DNA of 48,450 bases from Modestobacter sp. DSM 44400 (lineage in GTDB: Bacteria > Actinomycetota > Actinomycetes > Mycobacteriales > Geodermatophilaceae). A program made the position numbers and the translations under genes. Below the pieces are notes generated by a model that was not told where the DNA came from, did not search any database, and saw nothing but the letters and a program-made list of their open reading frames with translations. Positions 16,901 to 26,000 of this stretch are shown piece by piece (the stretch's first letter is position 1; each line of letters starts with the position of its first letter). The DNA lies in assembly GCF_900107175.1 (NCBI RefSeq), contig NZ_FNOZ01000032.1, positions 1 through 48,450 of the forward strand, given 5' to 3'.

Positions 16901-16972
16901 CGTTGCACGCTCCTCAGCGGCGAAGCACGCGTTGCAACCCGGGCGATGCAGCAGGAACGCGGGCGATGCAGC
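16901..16972. promoter_or_regulatory. 20-bp-spaced GC-rich direct repeats in divergent promoter region
   Basis: GGGCGATGCAGC occurs at 16941-16952 and again at 16961-16972, exactly 20 bp apart. TTGCACGC (16903-16910) and AAGCACGC (16923-16930) are also 20 bp apart. The block lies between the divergent NAD(P)-binding and DUF2237 genes. Regular two-turn spacing suggests an operator array for a DNA-binding regulator. No known consensus was recognised. Confidence 0.35.
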
Positions 16973-17021
16973 CGCCGTCCCTCTCTGGGCGGCGCGCGGG
17001 CTCGGGCGGCATGATCGCTCC

Positions 17022-17453
17022 GTGAGCGGACCCGTGGTGCCCGGCGAGCGCAACGTGCTCGGCGGCGTTCTGGAGCCCTGCGGCACCGATCCGGTGACCG
17101 GCTTCTTCCGCGACGGGCACTGCAGCACCGGCCCGGAGGACCGCGGCAGCCACACCGTGTGCACCGTGGTGTCGGCGGAGTTCCTGGAGATGCAGCGCCG
17201 GCTGGGCAATGACCTGGCCACCCCGCGGCCGGAGTACGGCTTCCCGGGCCTGGCGCCCGGCGACCGCTGGTGCGTCGTCGCCGTCCGCTGGCTACAGGCC
17301 TACCAGGCCGGCGTCCCGGCGGGGGTGGTGCTGGCCGCGACCAACGCCCGCGCGCTGGAGATCGTCCCGCTGGAGGCACTGCGCTCGCAGGCCGTCGACG
17401 TCCCCGACGACCTCTCCGGCCTGGGGGAACAGCCTCCCGGCCAGGCCGGTTGA
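17022..17453 (+). CDS. DUF2237 family protein
   Basis: The 143-residue cytoplasmic protein matches DUF2237: NVLGGVLEPCGTDPVTGFFR, then GSHTVCTVVSAEFLEMQRRL, GNDLATPRPEYGFPGLAPGD and RWCVVAVRWLQAY. The conserved Cys residues and the PEYGFPGL block are intact. Function of the family is unknown. The GTG at 17022 has no strong ribosome binding site. Downstream, at 36 bp, lies a glutathione peroxidase gene, and the three genes through 18442 likely form one transcript. Confidence 0.88.
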   Translation: MSGPVVPGERNVLGGVLEPCGTDPVTGFFRDGHCSTGPEDRGSHTVCTVVSAEFLEMQRRLGNDLATPRPEYGFPGLAPGDRWCVVAVRWLQAYQAGVPAGVVLAATNARALEIVPLEALRSQAVDVPDDLSGLGEQPPGQAG

Positions 17454-17489
17454 GCGTCGCAACCGCCCTGTTGCCCCGGAGGAGCTGCC

Positions 17490-17981
17490 ATGAGCGATCT
17501 GCTGGATCTGCCCGTCACCACGCTGCAGGGGGAGGCGACCACACTCGGCGCCTTGACCGGCGGCCGCGTCGCGCTCGTCGTCAACGTCGCCAGCCGCTGC
17601 GGGCTCACACCGCAGTACACCCAGCTCGAGGCACTGCACCGGGAGTACGCCGAGCGTGGGTTCACCGTGCTGGGCGTTCCGTGCAACCAGTTCGCCGGGC
17701 AGGAGCCGGGCACCGCCGAGGAGATCGAGAGCTTCTGCTCGGCGACCTACGGCGTCAGCTTCCCGATGACCGGGAAGCTGGAGGTCAACGGCGAGGGCGC
17801 CGATCCGCTCTACGAGCGGCTGCGGGAGACCCCCGATCCGGCCGGTGCGGCCGGTGACGTGCAGTGGAACTTCGAGAAGTTCCTGGTCGCCGGCGATGGC
17901 GCCGTGCTGGCCCGGTTCCGGCCGCGGACCGGTCCGGACGCCCCCGAGGTGCGCACCGCCATCGAGGAGGCGCTCTCGTGA
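17490..17981 (+). CDS. Glutathione peroxidase family thiol peroxidase
   Basis: The 163-residue thioredoxin-fold enzyme reduces hydrogen peroxide and organic hydroperoxides. The peroxidatic Cys is residue 37 in [12 protein letters not shown]. The rest of the tetrad is visible as the Gln in FAGQEPG and the Trp-Asn in [10 protein letters not shown] second Cys in VPCNQF and one in SFCSATYG could resolve the sulfenic acid, as in thioredoxin-dependent bacterial members. Actinobacteria usually lack glutathione, so a thioredoxin or mycothiol link is more likely. ATG 17490 has a strong GGAGG at 17478-17482. The stop overlaps the next start (GTGA 17978-17981). Confidence 0.95.
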   Translation: MSDLLDLPVTTLQGEATTLGALTGGRVALVVNVASRCGLTPQYTQLEALHREYAERGFTVLGVPCNQFAGQEPGTAEEIESFCSATYGVSFPMTGKLEVNGEGADPLYERLRETPDPAGAAGDVQWNFEKFLVAGDGAVLARFRPRTGPDAPEVRTAIEEALS

Positions 17982-18442
17982 GCGGTCCCGACCGGCCGCC
18001 GCTGCCGCCGTTCACCGCCGAGACCGCCGCGCAGAAGGTGCAGGGCGCCGAGGACGCCTGGAACAGCCGGGACCCCGAGCGGGTGGCGCTGGCCTACACC
18101 GAGGACTCCCGCTGGCGGAACCGCGACACCTTCCTCACCGGCCGCGCCGAGATCGTCGCGTTCCTGACCGTCAAGTGGGAGCGCGAGCTCGACTACGTGC
18201 TCCGCAAGTCGCTGTGGGCCTTCACCGGCGACCGGATCGCCGTCCGCTTCCAGTACGAGTGGCACGACGCCGCCGGCCAGTGGTGGCGCAGCCACGGCAA
18301 CGAGAACTGGGAGTTCGACGCGCACGGGCTGATGAGCCGCCGCGAGGCCAGCATCAACGACGTGGCGATCGCCGAGGGCGACCGGCGGTTGTTCGGCTCC
18401 CGGCCGGCCGAGGAGCACGGCCAGGACATCCCGCTGCGCTGA
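17978..18442 (+). CDS. DUF1348 / NTF2-like family protein
   Basis: A 154-residue protein of the nuclear-transport-factor-2 fold, DUF1348 branch: [20 protein letters not shown], then [42 protein letters not shown] and [20 protein letters not shown]. Almost all conserved aromatic and Arg residues are in place, so the gene looks intact. The fold forms a small open cavity, used elsewhere as an isomerase, dehydratase or ligand-binding pocket. The substrate is unknown. GTG 17978 overlaps the peroxidase stop, which suggests a shared role in redox stress. Confidence 0.9.
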   Translation: MSGPDRPPLPPFTAETAAQKVQGAEDAWNSRDPERVALAYTEDSRWRNRDTFLTGRAEIVAFLTVKWERELDYVLRKSLWAFTGDRIAVRFQYEWHDAAGQWWRSHGNENWEFDAHGLMSRREASINDVAIAEGDRRLFGSRPAEEHGQDIPLR

Positions 18443-18460
18443 CCCCGGGTCAGGTCAGCG
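18437..18460. terminator. Bidirectional terminator hairpin between convergent genes
   Basis: CGCTGACC (18437-18444) pairs perfectly with GGTCAGCG (18453-18460). A competing hairpin pairs TGACC (18440-18444) with GGTCA (18448-18452), which joins the DUF1348 stop TGA to the EamA stop (TCA on this strand). The two folds are mutually exclusive. Confidence 0.6.
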
Positions 18461-19412
18461 ACGCCTCCGGCAGCGGTCCGACCGCCGCCGTCCGGGCGGT
18501 CTGGGCCAGCACGATCCCGGCCAGGACGACGACGCCGCCGGCGATCTGCCAGCCGGTGAGCACCTGCTCGACCCACAGCCAGGCGACGATCGAGGCGATC
18601 ACGGGTTCGACGGTGGCCACGATGCCGGCCGTGGTCGGGGGCAGGTGCCGCAGCGCGGCCAGCGACAGCCAGAACGGCACCGCCGCCCCGAGGACGACGA
18701 TCCACCCGACCAGCGCCCACACCGGCAGCTCGAGGCCGCCGAGGGAGACCGGGGCGGTACGGCCCAGCATCCCGGCGTCGAACTGCCACCACGGCGCCGC
18801 CACCGCCCAGAACACGGCGGCGGCCACGAAGCTCCAGGTGGTCAGCGTGACCGGGTCGCGCACCGCGGTGCCCCGCTCGCCCAGCAGGTAGTAGGCGGCC
18901 AGGCAGAGCGCGGCGGTCAGCCCGGCGGCCACGCCCAGCGGGTCCAGCGAGCCGCCGCCCTGCCAGACCTGGGCGACGAGCACCAGACCGGACAGCGACA
19001 GGCCGAGAGCGAGCCACAGCCGGTTGCGCACTCGCTCCCGCCGTACGAGCCACACATACAGGGCGATGAACACCGGGGCGGTCATCTCGAAGACCAGCGC
19101 GATGCCGACCGGCAGCCGGCCGATCGCCACGTAGTAGAGGAACTGGGTCAGCGCGACCCCGACCACGCCGAACACCGCGACGAACGGCACCTCGCGCCAG
19201 CTGATCCGCAGCCGGCCCGGCGACGCCACGGCCAGCACGAGCACCAGGCCGAGGGCCGCGCCGGTGCACCGCAGGGCGGTCAGCCGCGGCGCCTCGATGC
19301 CCGCCTCGAGGGCGAGGGTGGACACGGTCCCGTTGACCGCGAACAGGCCCGCGGCGGCGACGGTCAGCAGGTAGCCGGTGACGGGCCGGACGGCGGGCTG
19401 CACGCCCACCAA
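18450..19412 (-). CDS. EamA/RhaT family (DMT) transporter
   Basis: The 320-residue integral membrane protein has ten predicted helices arranged as two EamA repeats, as in drug/metabolite exporters. Repeat 1 contains NGTVSTLALEAGIEAPRLTA and a helix-4 motif ALTQFLYYVAIGRLPVG. Repeat 2 contains TTAGIVATVEPVIASIVAW, the characteristic family end. The substrate is unknown; relatives export amino acids and small metabolites. ATG 19412 lies 25 codons before the first helix cluster. It is convergent with the peroxidase operon. Confidence 0.92.
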   Translation of the reverse strand: MVGVQPAVRPVTGYLLTVAAAGLFAVNGTVSTLALEAGIEAPRLTALRCTGAALGLVLVLAVASPGRLRISWREVPFVAVFGVVGVALTQFLYYVAIGRLPVGIALVFEMTAPVFIALYVWLVRRERVRNRLWLALGLSLSGLVLVAQVWQGGGSLDPLGVAAGLTAALCLAAYYLLGERGTAVRDPVTLTTWSFVAAAVFWAVAAPWWQFDAGMLGRTAPVSLGGLELPVWALVGWIVVLGAAVPFWLSLAALRHLPPTTAGIVATVEPVIASIVAWLWVEQVLTGWQIAGGVVVLAGIVLAQTARTAAVGPLPEASLT

Positions 19413-19458
19413 CGTAGCGGGTCAACCACCTCATGCCACCTACTGGTCGGCGGCGGCG

Positions 19459-19674
19459 TCACTGCGGGACCGACGGGTCCGTCCACAGCGTCTTCCAGAC
19501 GTTGCCGTCGGGGTCGGTGAAGCTGGTGCCGTGCATGGACCCGTGGACCTGGGTGGGCAGCCACGGCTTCCCGCCGCCGGCCAGCACCCGGGCCAGCAGG
19601 TCGTCGACCTCGGCCCTGCTACCGGCCGACAGCGCGTTCAGCACGGCGGTGGCCTCCCCCGGGTCGGCGTCCCG
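19459..19674 (-). pseudogene. C-terminal remnant of a VOC/glyoxalase-fold protein
   Basis: The frame from 19674 down to the stop at 19459-19461 encodes the second half of an actinobacterial VOC protein: ATAVLNALSAGSRAEVDDLL, then a Gly-rich turn and FTDPDGNVWKTLWTDPSVPQ. The last motif normally reads F-DPDGHxWExxWMDP and supplies a metal ligand Glu, here replaced by Lys. The N-terminal beta-alpha-beta module is absent, and a stop (TGA at 19675-19677) closes the frame upstream. With about 72 codons of a usual 125-135 it is almost surely non-functional. GTG 19644 could start a 61-residue peptide. Confidence 0.72.
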
Positions 19675-19719
19675 TCAGCACGTCAGACCGCCCCCGGCAC
19701 GGAACTCATCGGCGCGCGG

Positions 19720-20505
19720 TCACCCGCTGGTCCGATCCAGTACCAGGGCGACCGTGTCCGCAGGCACGTCCCAGATCGGGAAGTGCCCGGAGTGGTCGAA
19801 CCAGTGCAGCTCGGCATCCGGGAACGCCCGCGTCGCCCGCGCCGCCTGCCGGGCCAGCGTGATCCGGTCGTGCCGTCCCCAGCCGATGGTCAGCCGGCCC
19901 GGCAGCGTCCCGGCCGGGGCGCCCTGCTGGCGGGGACCTCGCGCCAGGTCGGCGAGGACGGCGTCGAAGGACGGCGACTGCGCGTACCCCTCGATCTCCC
20001 GGGTCACGACGTCGGCGGGCAGGGCCCACGGGTGGGCGGAGAACTGCGCGAGCAGCGCCGTCCGGCCGGCTGGGTTGCCCAGCACGGCCGGCAGGGCCGG
20101 CCGGATCGCCCGGACCAGGGCGATCGAGGCGCGCAGGCTGGTGTGGAAGACGACGGCTTCCCGGTCGCTCCAGAACCCGCCCGGGTCCAGCGCAACGTTG
20201 TTGCCGCCCAGGCCCCGGCGGGACAGTTCGAGGACCATCCGCGCCCCGAGCGAGGTGCCCACCAGAGGTGCGTCGGCCAGCCCCTCGGTCCGGAGCCAGT
20301 CGGCCACGGCGTCGGTCAGCGCGGCGACGGTGGGGTCGGCCAGCGGAGGGGTGTCCCCGGCCATTCCGGGCAGGTCGACCGCGACCACCTCACGGTGGGC
20401 AGCCAGGCCGGGGCGGACCAGGTCCCAGGTGCGCCACGACCCGCCGAGGCCGTGGACGAGGACGAGCGGGGCACCGGAGCCGGTGCGATGAGCAGAGAGG
20501 GACAT
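19720..20505 (-). CDS. Alpha/beta fold hydrolase
   Basis: A 261-residue alpha/beta hydrolase. The oxyanion-hole motif is LVLVHGLGGSWRTWD, the nucleophile elbow is VGTSLGAR with Ser 85, and the catalytic His is in WFDHSGHFPIWDVP near the C-terminus. An acid residue fits in GRHDRITL. A cap region (about 105-190) with VALDPGGFWSDREA separates the core halves. No signal peptide, so cytoplasmic. The substrate (ester, lactone, epoxide or C-C bond) cannot be told. It is monocistronic, divergent from the lipoprotein gene with 140 bp between the starts. Confidence 0.9.
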   Translation of the reverse strand: MSLSAHRTGSGAPLVLVHGLGGSWRTWDLVRPGLAAHREVVAVDLPGMAGDTPPLADPTVAALTDAVADWLRTEGLADAPLVGTSLGARMVLELSRRGLGGNNVALDPGGFWSDREAVVFHTSLRASIALVRAIRPALPAVLGNPAGRTALLAQFSAHPWALPADVVTREIEGYAQSPSFDAVLADLARGPRQQGAPAGTLPGRLTIGWGRHDRITLARQAARATRAFPDAELHWFDHSGHFPIWDVPADTVALVLDRTSG

Positions 20506-20645
20506 CCGTCACCCCTACCCACTGGCCGGCCGGGCACCCGGGGCGGGTACAGCGCGTTCTGCGGAGAGCCGGGTGCACGAGAGCGTCCCGCGTCCGACAC
20601 GATGGGTGTCCGGTCGGGCGTCCAACACGCAGGGGAGACGGGTCC

Positions 20646-21089
20646 ATGAGCACCGCGACGAGGGGCAACCGGGTACGCGCCGCGGTCGGCACGGTCACCC
20701 TGACCGGCGCCGCGATGGGCTTCCTGGCCGCGTGCGGTGCCGGCGACGCCGGTAACAACGGTTCGGACAGCGAGGCCCGCGAGGTCTACTGCGTCGACGA
20801 GCAGGACCAGGTCGTGGACGACAGCCAGTGCGAGGAGGCCGAGCGCAACGGCGGCTTCGTCGGCGGCCTGCCCTTCTTCTTCCTGCTCGGCGGCTTCGGC
20901 GGCAACCGCTACTCCGTCGGCCAGCAGATCCCCGCCCGGTACACCGGCGCGGCGACGCGGGTGAACCCCTCGAACAGCACGGCGCGCGCCCGCAATGGGC
21001 TGCCCCGCACCGGCACGGTCTCCTCGGGCACCCGGATCTCCGGCGGCCTCGGCTCCGGCGCGGGCCGAGTCGGGAGCGGCGGTTCGTGA
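20646..21089 (+). CDS. Lipoprotein, YgiB/DUF1190-like partner of the ATP-grasp enzyme
   Basis: The 147-residue protein has an N-terminal basic signal, a hydrophobic core and a lipobox GFLAAC with the lipidated Cys at residue 30. After the Cys comes a small Cys-containing segment (REVYCVDEQDQVVDDSQCEE) with a probable disulfide. A strongly hydrophobic Gly/Phe run follows (GGLPFFFLLGGFGG), then a Ser/Gly/Arg-rich tail. This layout (short Cys head, Gly-rich hydrophobic block, SGG tail) is like E. coli YgiB, encoded next to the glutathionylspermidine-synthase-like YgiC. Sequence identity is too low to be sure. GGGGAG precedes ATG 20646. It overlaps the next gene (GTGA 21086-21089). Confidence 0.75.
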   Translation: MSTATRGNRVRAAVGTVTLTGAAMGFLAACGAGDAGNNGSDSEAREVYCVDEQDQVVDDSQCEEAERNGGFVGGLPFFFLLGGFGGNRYSVGQQIPARYTGAATRVNPSNSTARARNGLPRTGTVSSGTRISGGLGSGAGRVGSGGS

Positions 21090-22348
21090 GGCGTCTGTAC
21101 GGCAAGGCCCGGCTCGGCTGGGAGGCCGAGATCGAATCGCAGGGCCTGGTCTACAACAAGACGACAGTCCCGGGCGGCGACGTCCGCTCGTACTGGCGGG
21201 AGGACGTCTTCTACGTCTTCACCGCCGAGGAGGTCGACCGGCTGGCCGACGTCACCGACCAGTTGTTCGCCGCTTGCGTGGAGGCCGGCGACGCCGCCCT
21301 GGCCGACGACCGGCTGCTGGACCGGATGCACGTCCCGCGCGAGGCGCGCGACGTGATCCGGGGCACCTGGGAGGACGAGCCGCCGAGCGTCTACGGGCGC
21401 TTCGACCTGCACTGGGACGGCGAGGGGCCGCCCCGCCTGCTGGAGTTCAACGCCGACACCCCGACCTCACTGGTCGAGGCCGCCGTCGTCCAGTGGTCGT
21501 GGCACCTGGAGACCGGCCAGGGCACCGACCAGTGGAACCAGCTCGACGACCGGCTGGTCGCCGCCTGGCAGCGCAATCTCACCCGCTGGCAGTCCGAGCA
21601 CGGCCACAAGCCGCGGGTCCACCTCGCCTGGACCTCCGGGGACCCTTCCGGCGAGGACTGGATGACCGTGGCCTACCTCGCCGACTGCGTCACCCGGGCC
21701 GGCTACGAGGCCGTCGTCATCACCACCGAGCAGATCGGCCTGGACACCGGCGACGCCCGCTTCTACGACCCCGAGGGCAGGCAGATCGACGTCGTCTTCA
21801 AGCTCTACCCGTGGGAGTGGCTGCTCGACGACGCGTACGGGCCGTCCGTGCTGGCCGACCTGCGCCGGCCCGGCGGGACGACGTGGATCGAGCCGGTGTG
21901 GAAGATGCTGTGGTCGAACAAGGGACTCCTCCCGCTGCTGTGGCAGCGCTACGAGCACGACCCGGTCATCTCCCGGCTGCTGCTGCCGGCCTACTTCGCC
22001 GACGATCCGCGGGCCGCGGAGCTGCAGGCGACCGGCTTCGCCCGCAAACCGCTGCTGGGCCGGGAGGGCAACAACGTCGAGCTCGTCGGGCCCGGCGGTG
22101 AGGTGCTGGCCGGCCGAGGAGGCCGCTACGGCGCAGAGGGCTGGGTGGTGCAGCAGCTGTGCGAGCTGCCCGACTTCGCCGGCCCCGACGGGCCGCACCA
22201 CCCGGTGCTGGGCACCTGGGTGGTCGACGGGGAGGCCGCCGGGCTGGGCATCCGGGAGTCGGACGGGCTGATCACCGACGACCTGTCCTTCTTCGTGCCG
22301 CACACGATCGGCCACCGGCGCCCGGCCGACCAGGCCTGGTCGGCCTGA
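21086..22348 (+). CDS. Glutathionylspermidine synthase family ATP-grasp protein
   Basis: The 420-residue product is a member of the C-terminal synthetase family of glutathionylspermidine synthase, like E. coli YgiC/YjfC. It is an ATP-grasp amide ligase without the amidase half. Conserved blocks: YGRFDLHWDGEGPPRLLEFN followed by ADTPTSLVEAAVVQW (acidic metal/ATP site), DVVFKLYPWEWLLDD, WIEPVWKMLWSNKG, KPLLGREGNN (ATP-binding Lys) and GTWVVDGEAAGLGIRESDG. Its substrate is unknown; actinobacteria lack trypanothione, and the lipoprotein partner suggests action at the membrane surface or on a peptide. GTG 21086 is coupled to the lipoprotein by GTGA. Confidence 0.9.
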   Translation: MRRLYGKARLGWEAEIESQGLVYNKTTVPGGDVRSYWREDVFYVFTAEEVDRLADVTDQLFAACVEAGDAALADDRLLDRMHVPREARDVIRGTWEDEPPSVYGRFDLHWDGEGPPRLLEFNADTPTSLVEAAVVQWSWHLETGQGTDQWNQLDDRLVAAWQRNLTRWQSEHGHKPRVHLAWTSGDPSGEDWMTVAYLADCVTRAGYEAVVITTEQIGLDTGDARFYDPEGRQIDVVFKLYPWEWLLDDAYGPSVLADLRRPGGTTWIEPVWKMLWSNKGLLPLLWQRYEHDPVISRLLLPAYFADDPRAAELQATGFARKPLLGREGNNVELVGPGGEVLAGRGGRYGAEGWVVQQLCELPDFAGPDGPHHPVLGTWVVDGEAAGLGIRESDGLITDDLSFFVPHTIGHRRPADQAWSA

Positions 22349-22363
22349 GCCCGTCCGGCTCAG
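22345..22363. terminator. Bidirectional hairpin joining two stop codons
   Basis: CTGAGCC (22345-22351) pairs perfectly with GGCTCAG (22357-22363) around a 5-base loop. The TGA stop of the synthase (22346-22348) pairs exactly with the TCA (22360-22362) that is the stop of the DUF881 gene on the other strand. Confidence 0.65.
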
Positions 22364-23043
22364 CCCCCGACGACCGCCGACACCTCGACCCGCTCCAGCC
22401 CGTCGACCTGGGCCGAACCCCCGGACCGGGCCACGTCGCTGACCAGCGAGCCCGAGGCGGTGAGTGCGGCCATCAGATCCTCGGTGGGACCGATGGCCAG
22501 CAGTTCGTACGGAGTGCTCAGCATGTTGCCGTCGACCTCGACGTCGCCGGGCGAGCCGATGACGTAGCTCGAGGCCACCACCCGCACGCCGTTGACCTGG
22601 ATCGCCTCGGCGCCCGCGCCGCGCAGCTCCTCGATCGCGCTGAGCAACATGCTCGGCGGCACGGTGCCCTGCGGATCGGCGATGGCGACCCGCACGCCCG
22701 GCCCGCTGGCCGGAGCCGTCCCGTTGAGCAGCGCTATGGCGGCGGCCTGCTGCTGGACCTCGGTGAGCGCCCGCCCGGTGTCCGCGCCGCTGCGCCCGAG
22801 GGTGTCCACCGCCTGCTGGGCCTCGGCGATCTGCTGTCGGAGGCTGTCCTCCTCGGACTTCTGCGAGTCCAGGATCTCCACCAGGTCCTCCTGGGTGGCC
22901 CCGGTCAGCCCCTCGGGGTCCCGGGTCTCCCGGATCTGCACCGTCGCGGCGAAGCCGAGGACCAGGGTCAGCGCCCCGGTGAGCAGCCGGGACACCCACG
23001 CCCTCCGGGGGCGCACCGGGGCCTCGGATCCACTGCTGGACAT
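22360..23043 (-). CDS. DUF881 family membrane-anchored protein
   Basis: The 227-residue protein has one N-terminal membrane helix (about residues 18-35), an external coiled coil (about 45-100, EEDSLRQQIAEAQQAVD) and the DUF881 domain: GPGVRVAIADPQG, LSAIEELRGAGAEAIQVNGV, YVIGSPGDVEVDGN and a final VDGLERVEV. The family occurs in actinobacterial cell-division regions next to crgA, sometimes in pairs, but here the gene stands alone. Function is unknown; an envelope role is likely. It ends in the shared hairpin with the synthase gene. About 48 bp separate its start from the pyruvate carboxylase stop, which may place it in the same transcript. Confidence 0.9.
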   Translation of the reverse strand: MSSSGSEAPVRPRRAWVSRLLTGALTLVLGFAATVQIRETRDPEGLTGATQEDLVEILDSQKSEEDSLRQQIAEAQQAVDTLGRSGADTGRALTEVQQQAAAIALLNGTAPASGPGVRVAIADPQGTVPPSMLLSAIEELRGAGAEAIQVNGVRVVASSYVIGSPGDVEVDGNMLSTPYELLAIGPTEDLMAALTASGSLVSDVARSGGSAQVDGLERVEVSAVVGG

Positions 23044-23091
23044 CGCCGTCGAGGTTACAGAGCCGGCCTGTCCCGCGGGCCGGCTCCGGGG

Positions 23092-26000
23092 TCAGCCCAG
23101 GACGACGAGCAGGTCACCACCCTCGACCTGCGCGACGCCGTCGACGGCCACCCGGGCCACGGTGCCGGCCTGGGGTGCGGTGATGCCGGCCTCCATCTTC
23201 ATCGCCTCGATGCTGGCGACCTGCTGACCGGCCTCGACGGTGTCACCCTCGACCACCGACAGGGTGACCACGCCGGCGAAGGGCGCGGCGACCTGGCGGG
23301 GGTCGCTGCGATCGGCCTTCTCCGCCGCCTTCACCTCCGCCGAGACGGACCGGTCCCGCACCGACACCGGCCGCAGCTGACCGTTGAGGGTGCACATGAC
23401 GGTGCGCATGCCGCGCTCGTCGGCGTCGGCGATCGCCTCCACGCCGATCAGCAGCCGGACGCCGGGCTCCAGGTCGACCGAGTGCTCCACGTTCTGCCGG
23501 AGCCCGTAGAGGAACTCCTTGCTGGGCAGCACGCTGGTGTCGCCGAAGGCCTCCCGGTGGGCCGCCAACTCCTTCGTCGGACCGGGGAACAGCAGCCGGT
23601 TCAGGGTGGGGCGCGGCGCATCGGCGAGGCCCCGGACGTCGTCCTCGGACAGCGCGGCCGGCGGCTCGGCCGGACGGCGACCCTCCAGGGCCCGGGTGCG
23701 GAACGGCTCGGGCCAGCCGCCGGGCGGGTCGCCGAGCTCGCCGCGGAGGAACCCGACCACCGAGTCGGGCAGGTCGAACCGGGCCGGGTCGGCGGCGAAG
23801 TCGTCGACGGCGACCCCGACGCCCACCAGCTGCAGCGCAAGGTCGCCGACCACCTTCGACGACGGGGTGACCTTCACCAGCCGGCCGAGCAGCCGGTCGG
23901 CGGCGGCGTACATCGCCTCGACCTCCTCGAACCGCTGCCCCAGGCCCAGCGCGATGGCCTGCTGGCGCAGGTTGGACAGCTGGCCGCCGGGGATCTCGTG
24001 GGTGTAGACCCGCCCGGTCGGCGCCGGCAGCCCGGACTCGAACGGTGCGTACACCCGCCGGACCGCCTCCCAGTACGGCTCCAGGTCGTTGACCGCCCGC
24101 AGGTCCAAACCGGTGGCCCGCTCGGTGTGGTCGGTCGCCGCGACGATCGAGCTCAGCGCGGGCTGGCTCGTCGTCCCGGCCAGGGCCGCGCTCGCGCCGT
24201 CCACGGCGTCGACGCCGGCCTGCCAGGCCGCCATCAAGGTGGCCAGCTGGCCGCCGGGGGTGTCATGGGTGTGCAGGTGCACGGGCAGGTCGAACCGCTC
24301 GCGCAGTGCGCTCACCAGGGTGGCCGCGGCCGGCGGCCGCAGCAGGCCGGCCATGTCCTTGATCGCCAGCACGTGCGCGCCGGCGTCGACGATCTGCTCG
24401 GCCAGCCGCAGGTAGTAGTCGAGGTCGTAGAGGCGCTCGGCCGGGTCGGACAGGTCAGCGGTGTAGCAGAGCGCCACCTCCGCGATCGCCGTCCCGGTCT
24501 CCCGGACGGCGTCGATCGCCGGGCGCATCTGACTGACGTCGTTGAGGGCATCGAACACCCGGAAGACGTCGATGCCGGTGCGCGCCGCCTCGGCCACGAA
24601 CGTCGTCGTCACCTGCTCCGGGTAGGGCGTGTAGCCCACCGTGTTGCGCCCGCGCAGCAGCATCTGCAGGCAGACGTTGGGAATCTGCTCGCGCAGCGCG
24701 GCCAGCCGGTCCCAGGGGTCCTCGGCCAGGAACCGCAGCGCCACGTCGTAGGTGGCTCCGCCCCAGGCCTCGATCGACAGCAGCTGCGGGGTGCTGCGGG
24801 CGACGTGCCCGGCGACGGCGAGCAGGTCCTTGCTGCGCACCCGGGTGGCCAGCAACGACTGGTGGGCGTCGCGGAACGTGGTGTCGGTGACCGCCAGAGC
24901 GGCCTGCGCGCGCAGGTCGGCGGCGAACCGCTCGGGGCCGAGGTGGCGCAGCCGGTCCCGCGAACCGGGCGGCGGCGGCTGCCGCAGGTCGACCGCGGGC
25001 AGCTTGTCGGCCGGGTCGACCAGGTGCGGCCGCTCGCCGTGCGGGTGGTTCACCGTCACGTCGGCCAGGTAGGTGAGCAGCCGGGTGCCGCGGTCGGCGG
25101 AGCTGCGGGCGGTGAGCAGCTCGGGCCGCTCCTCGATGAAGGACGTCGTCACCCGGCCGGCGGCGAAGTCCGGGTCGTCCAGCACGGCCTGCAGGAACGG
25201 GATGTTGGTCGACACGCCGCGGATCCGGAACTCGGCGACCGCCCGGCGGGCGCGGGCCACCGCGATGTCGAACGTCCGGCCCCGGCAGGTGAGCTTGACC
25301 AGCAGGGAGTCGAAGTGGGCGCTGACCTCAGCACCCAGCGCGGCGGCACCGTCCAGGCGCACGCCGGCGCCGCCGGGCGAGCGGTAGGCGGTGATCCGGC
25401 CGGTGTCCGGGCGGAAGCCGTTGGCCGGGTCCTCGGTGGTGATCCGGCACTGCAGCGCGGCCCCGCGGAGCACGATGGCCTCCTGGGTCAGCCCCAGGTC
25501 GGCGAGGGTCTCCCCCGCCGCGATCCGCAGCTGGCTGCTCACCAGGTCGACGTCGGTGACCTCCTCGGTCACCGTGTGCTCGACCTGGATCCGCGGGTTC
25601 ATCTCGATGAACACGTGCCGGCCCGCGCGGTCGACCAGGAACTCCACGGTGCCCGCGCAGCTGTAGCCGATGGCCCGGGCGAAGGCGACGGCGTCGGCGC
25701 AAATCCGCTCCCGCAGGGCGGGGTCGAGGTTGGGGGCGGGCGCGAGCTCGATGACCTTCTGGTGGCGGCGCTGCACCGAGCAGTCGCGCTCGTACAGGTG
25801 GATCACGTTGCCCTCGCCGTCGGCCAGGATCTGCACCTCGATGTGCCGCGGGTCGATCACCGCCTGCTCGAGGAAGACGGTGGCGTCACCGAACGCCGAC
25901 TCCGCCTCCCGCATCGCCGCCTCAATGGCGCCGCGCAGCTGGGCGCGGTCCTCCGCCCGGCGCATTCCCCGGCCGCCGCCGCCGGCTACGGCCTTGACGA

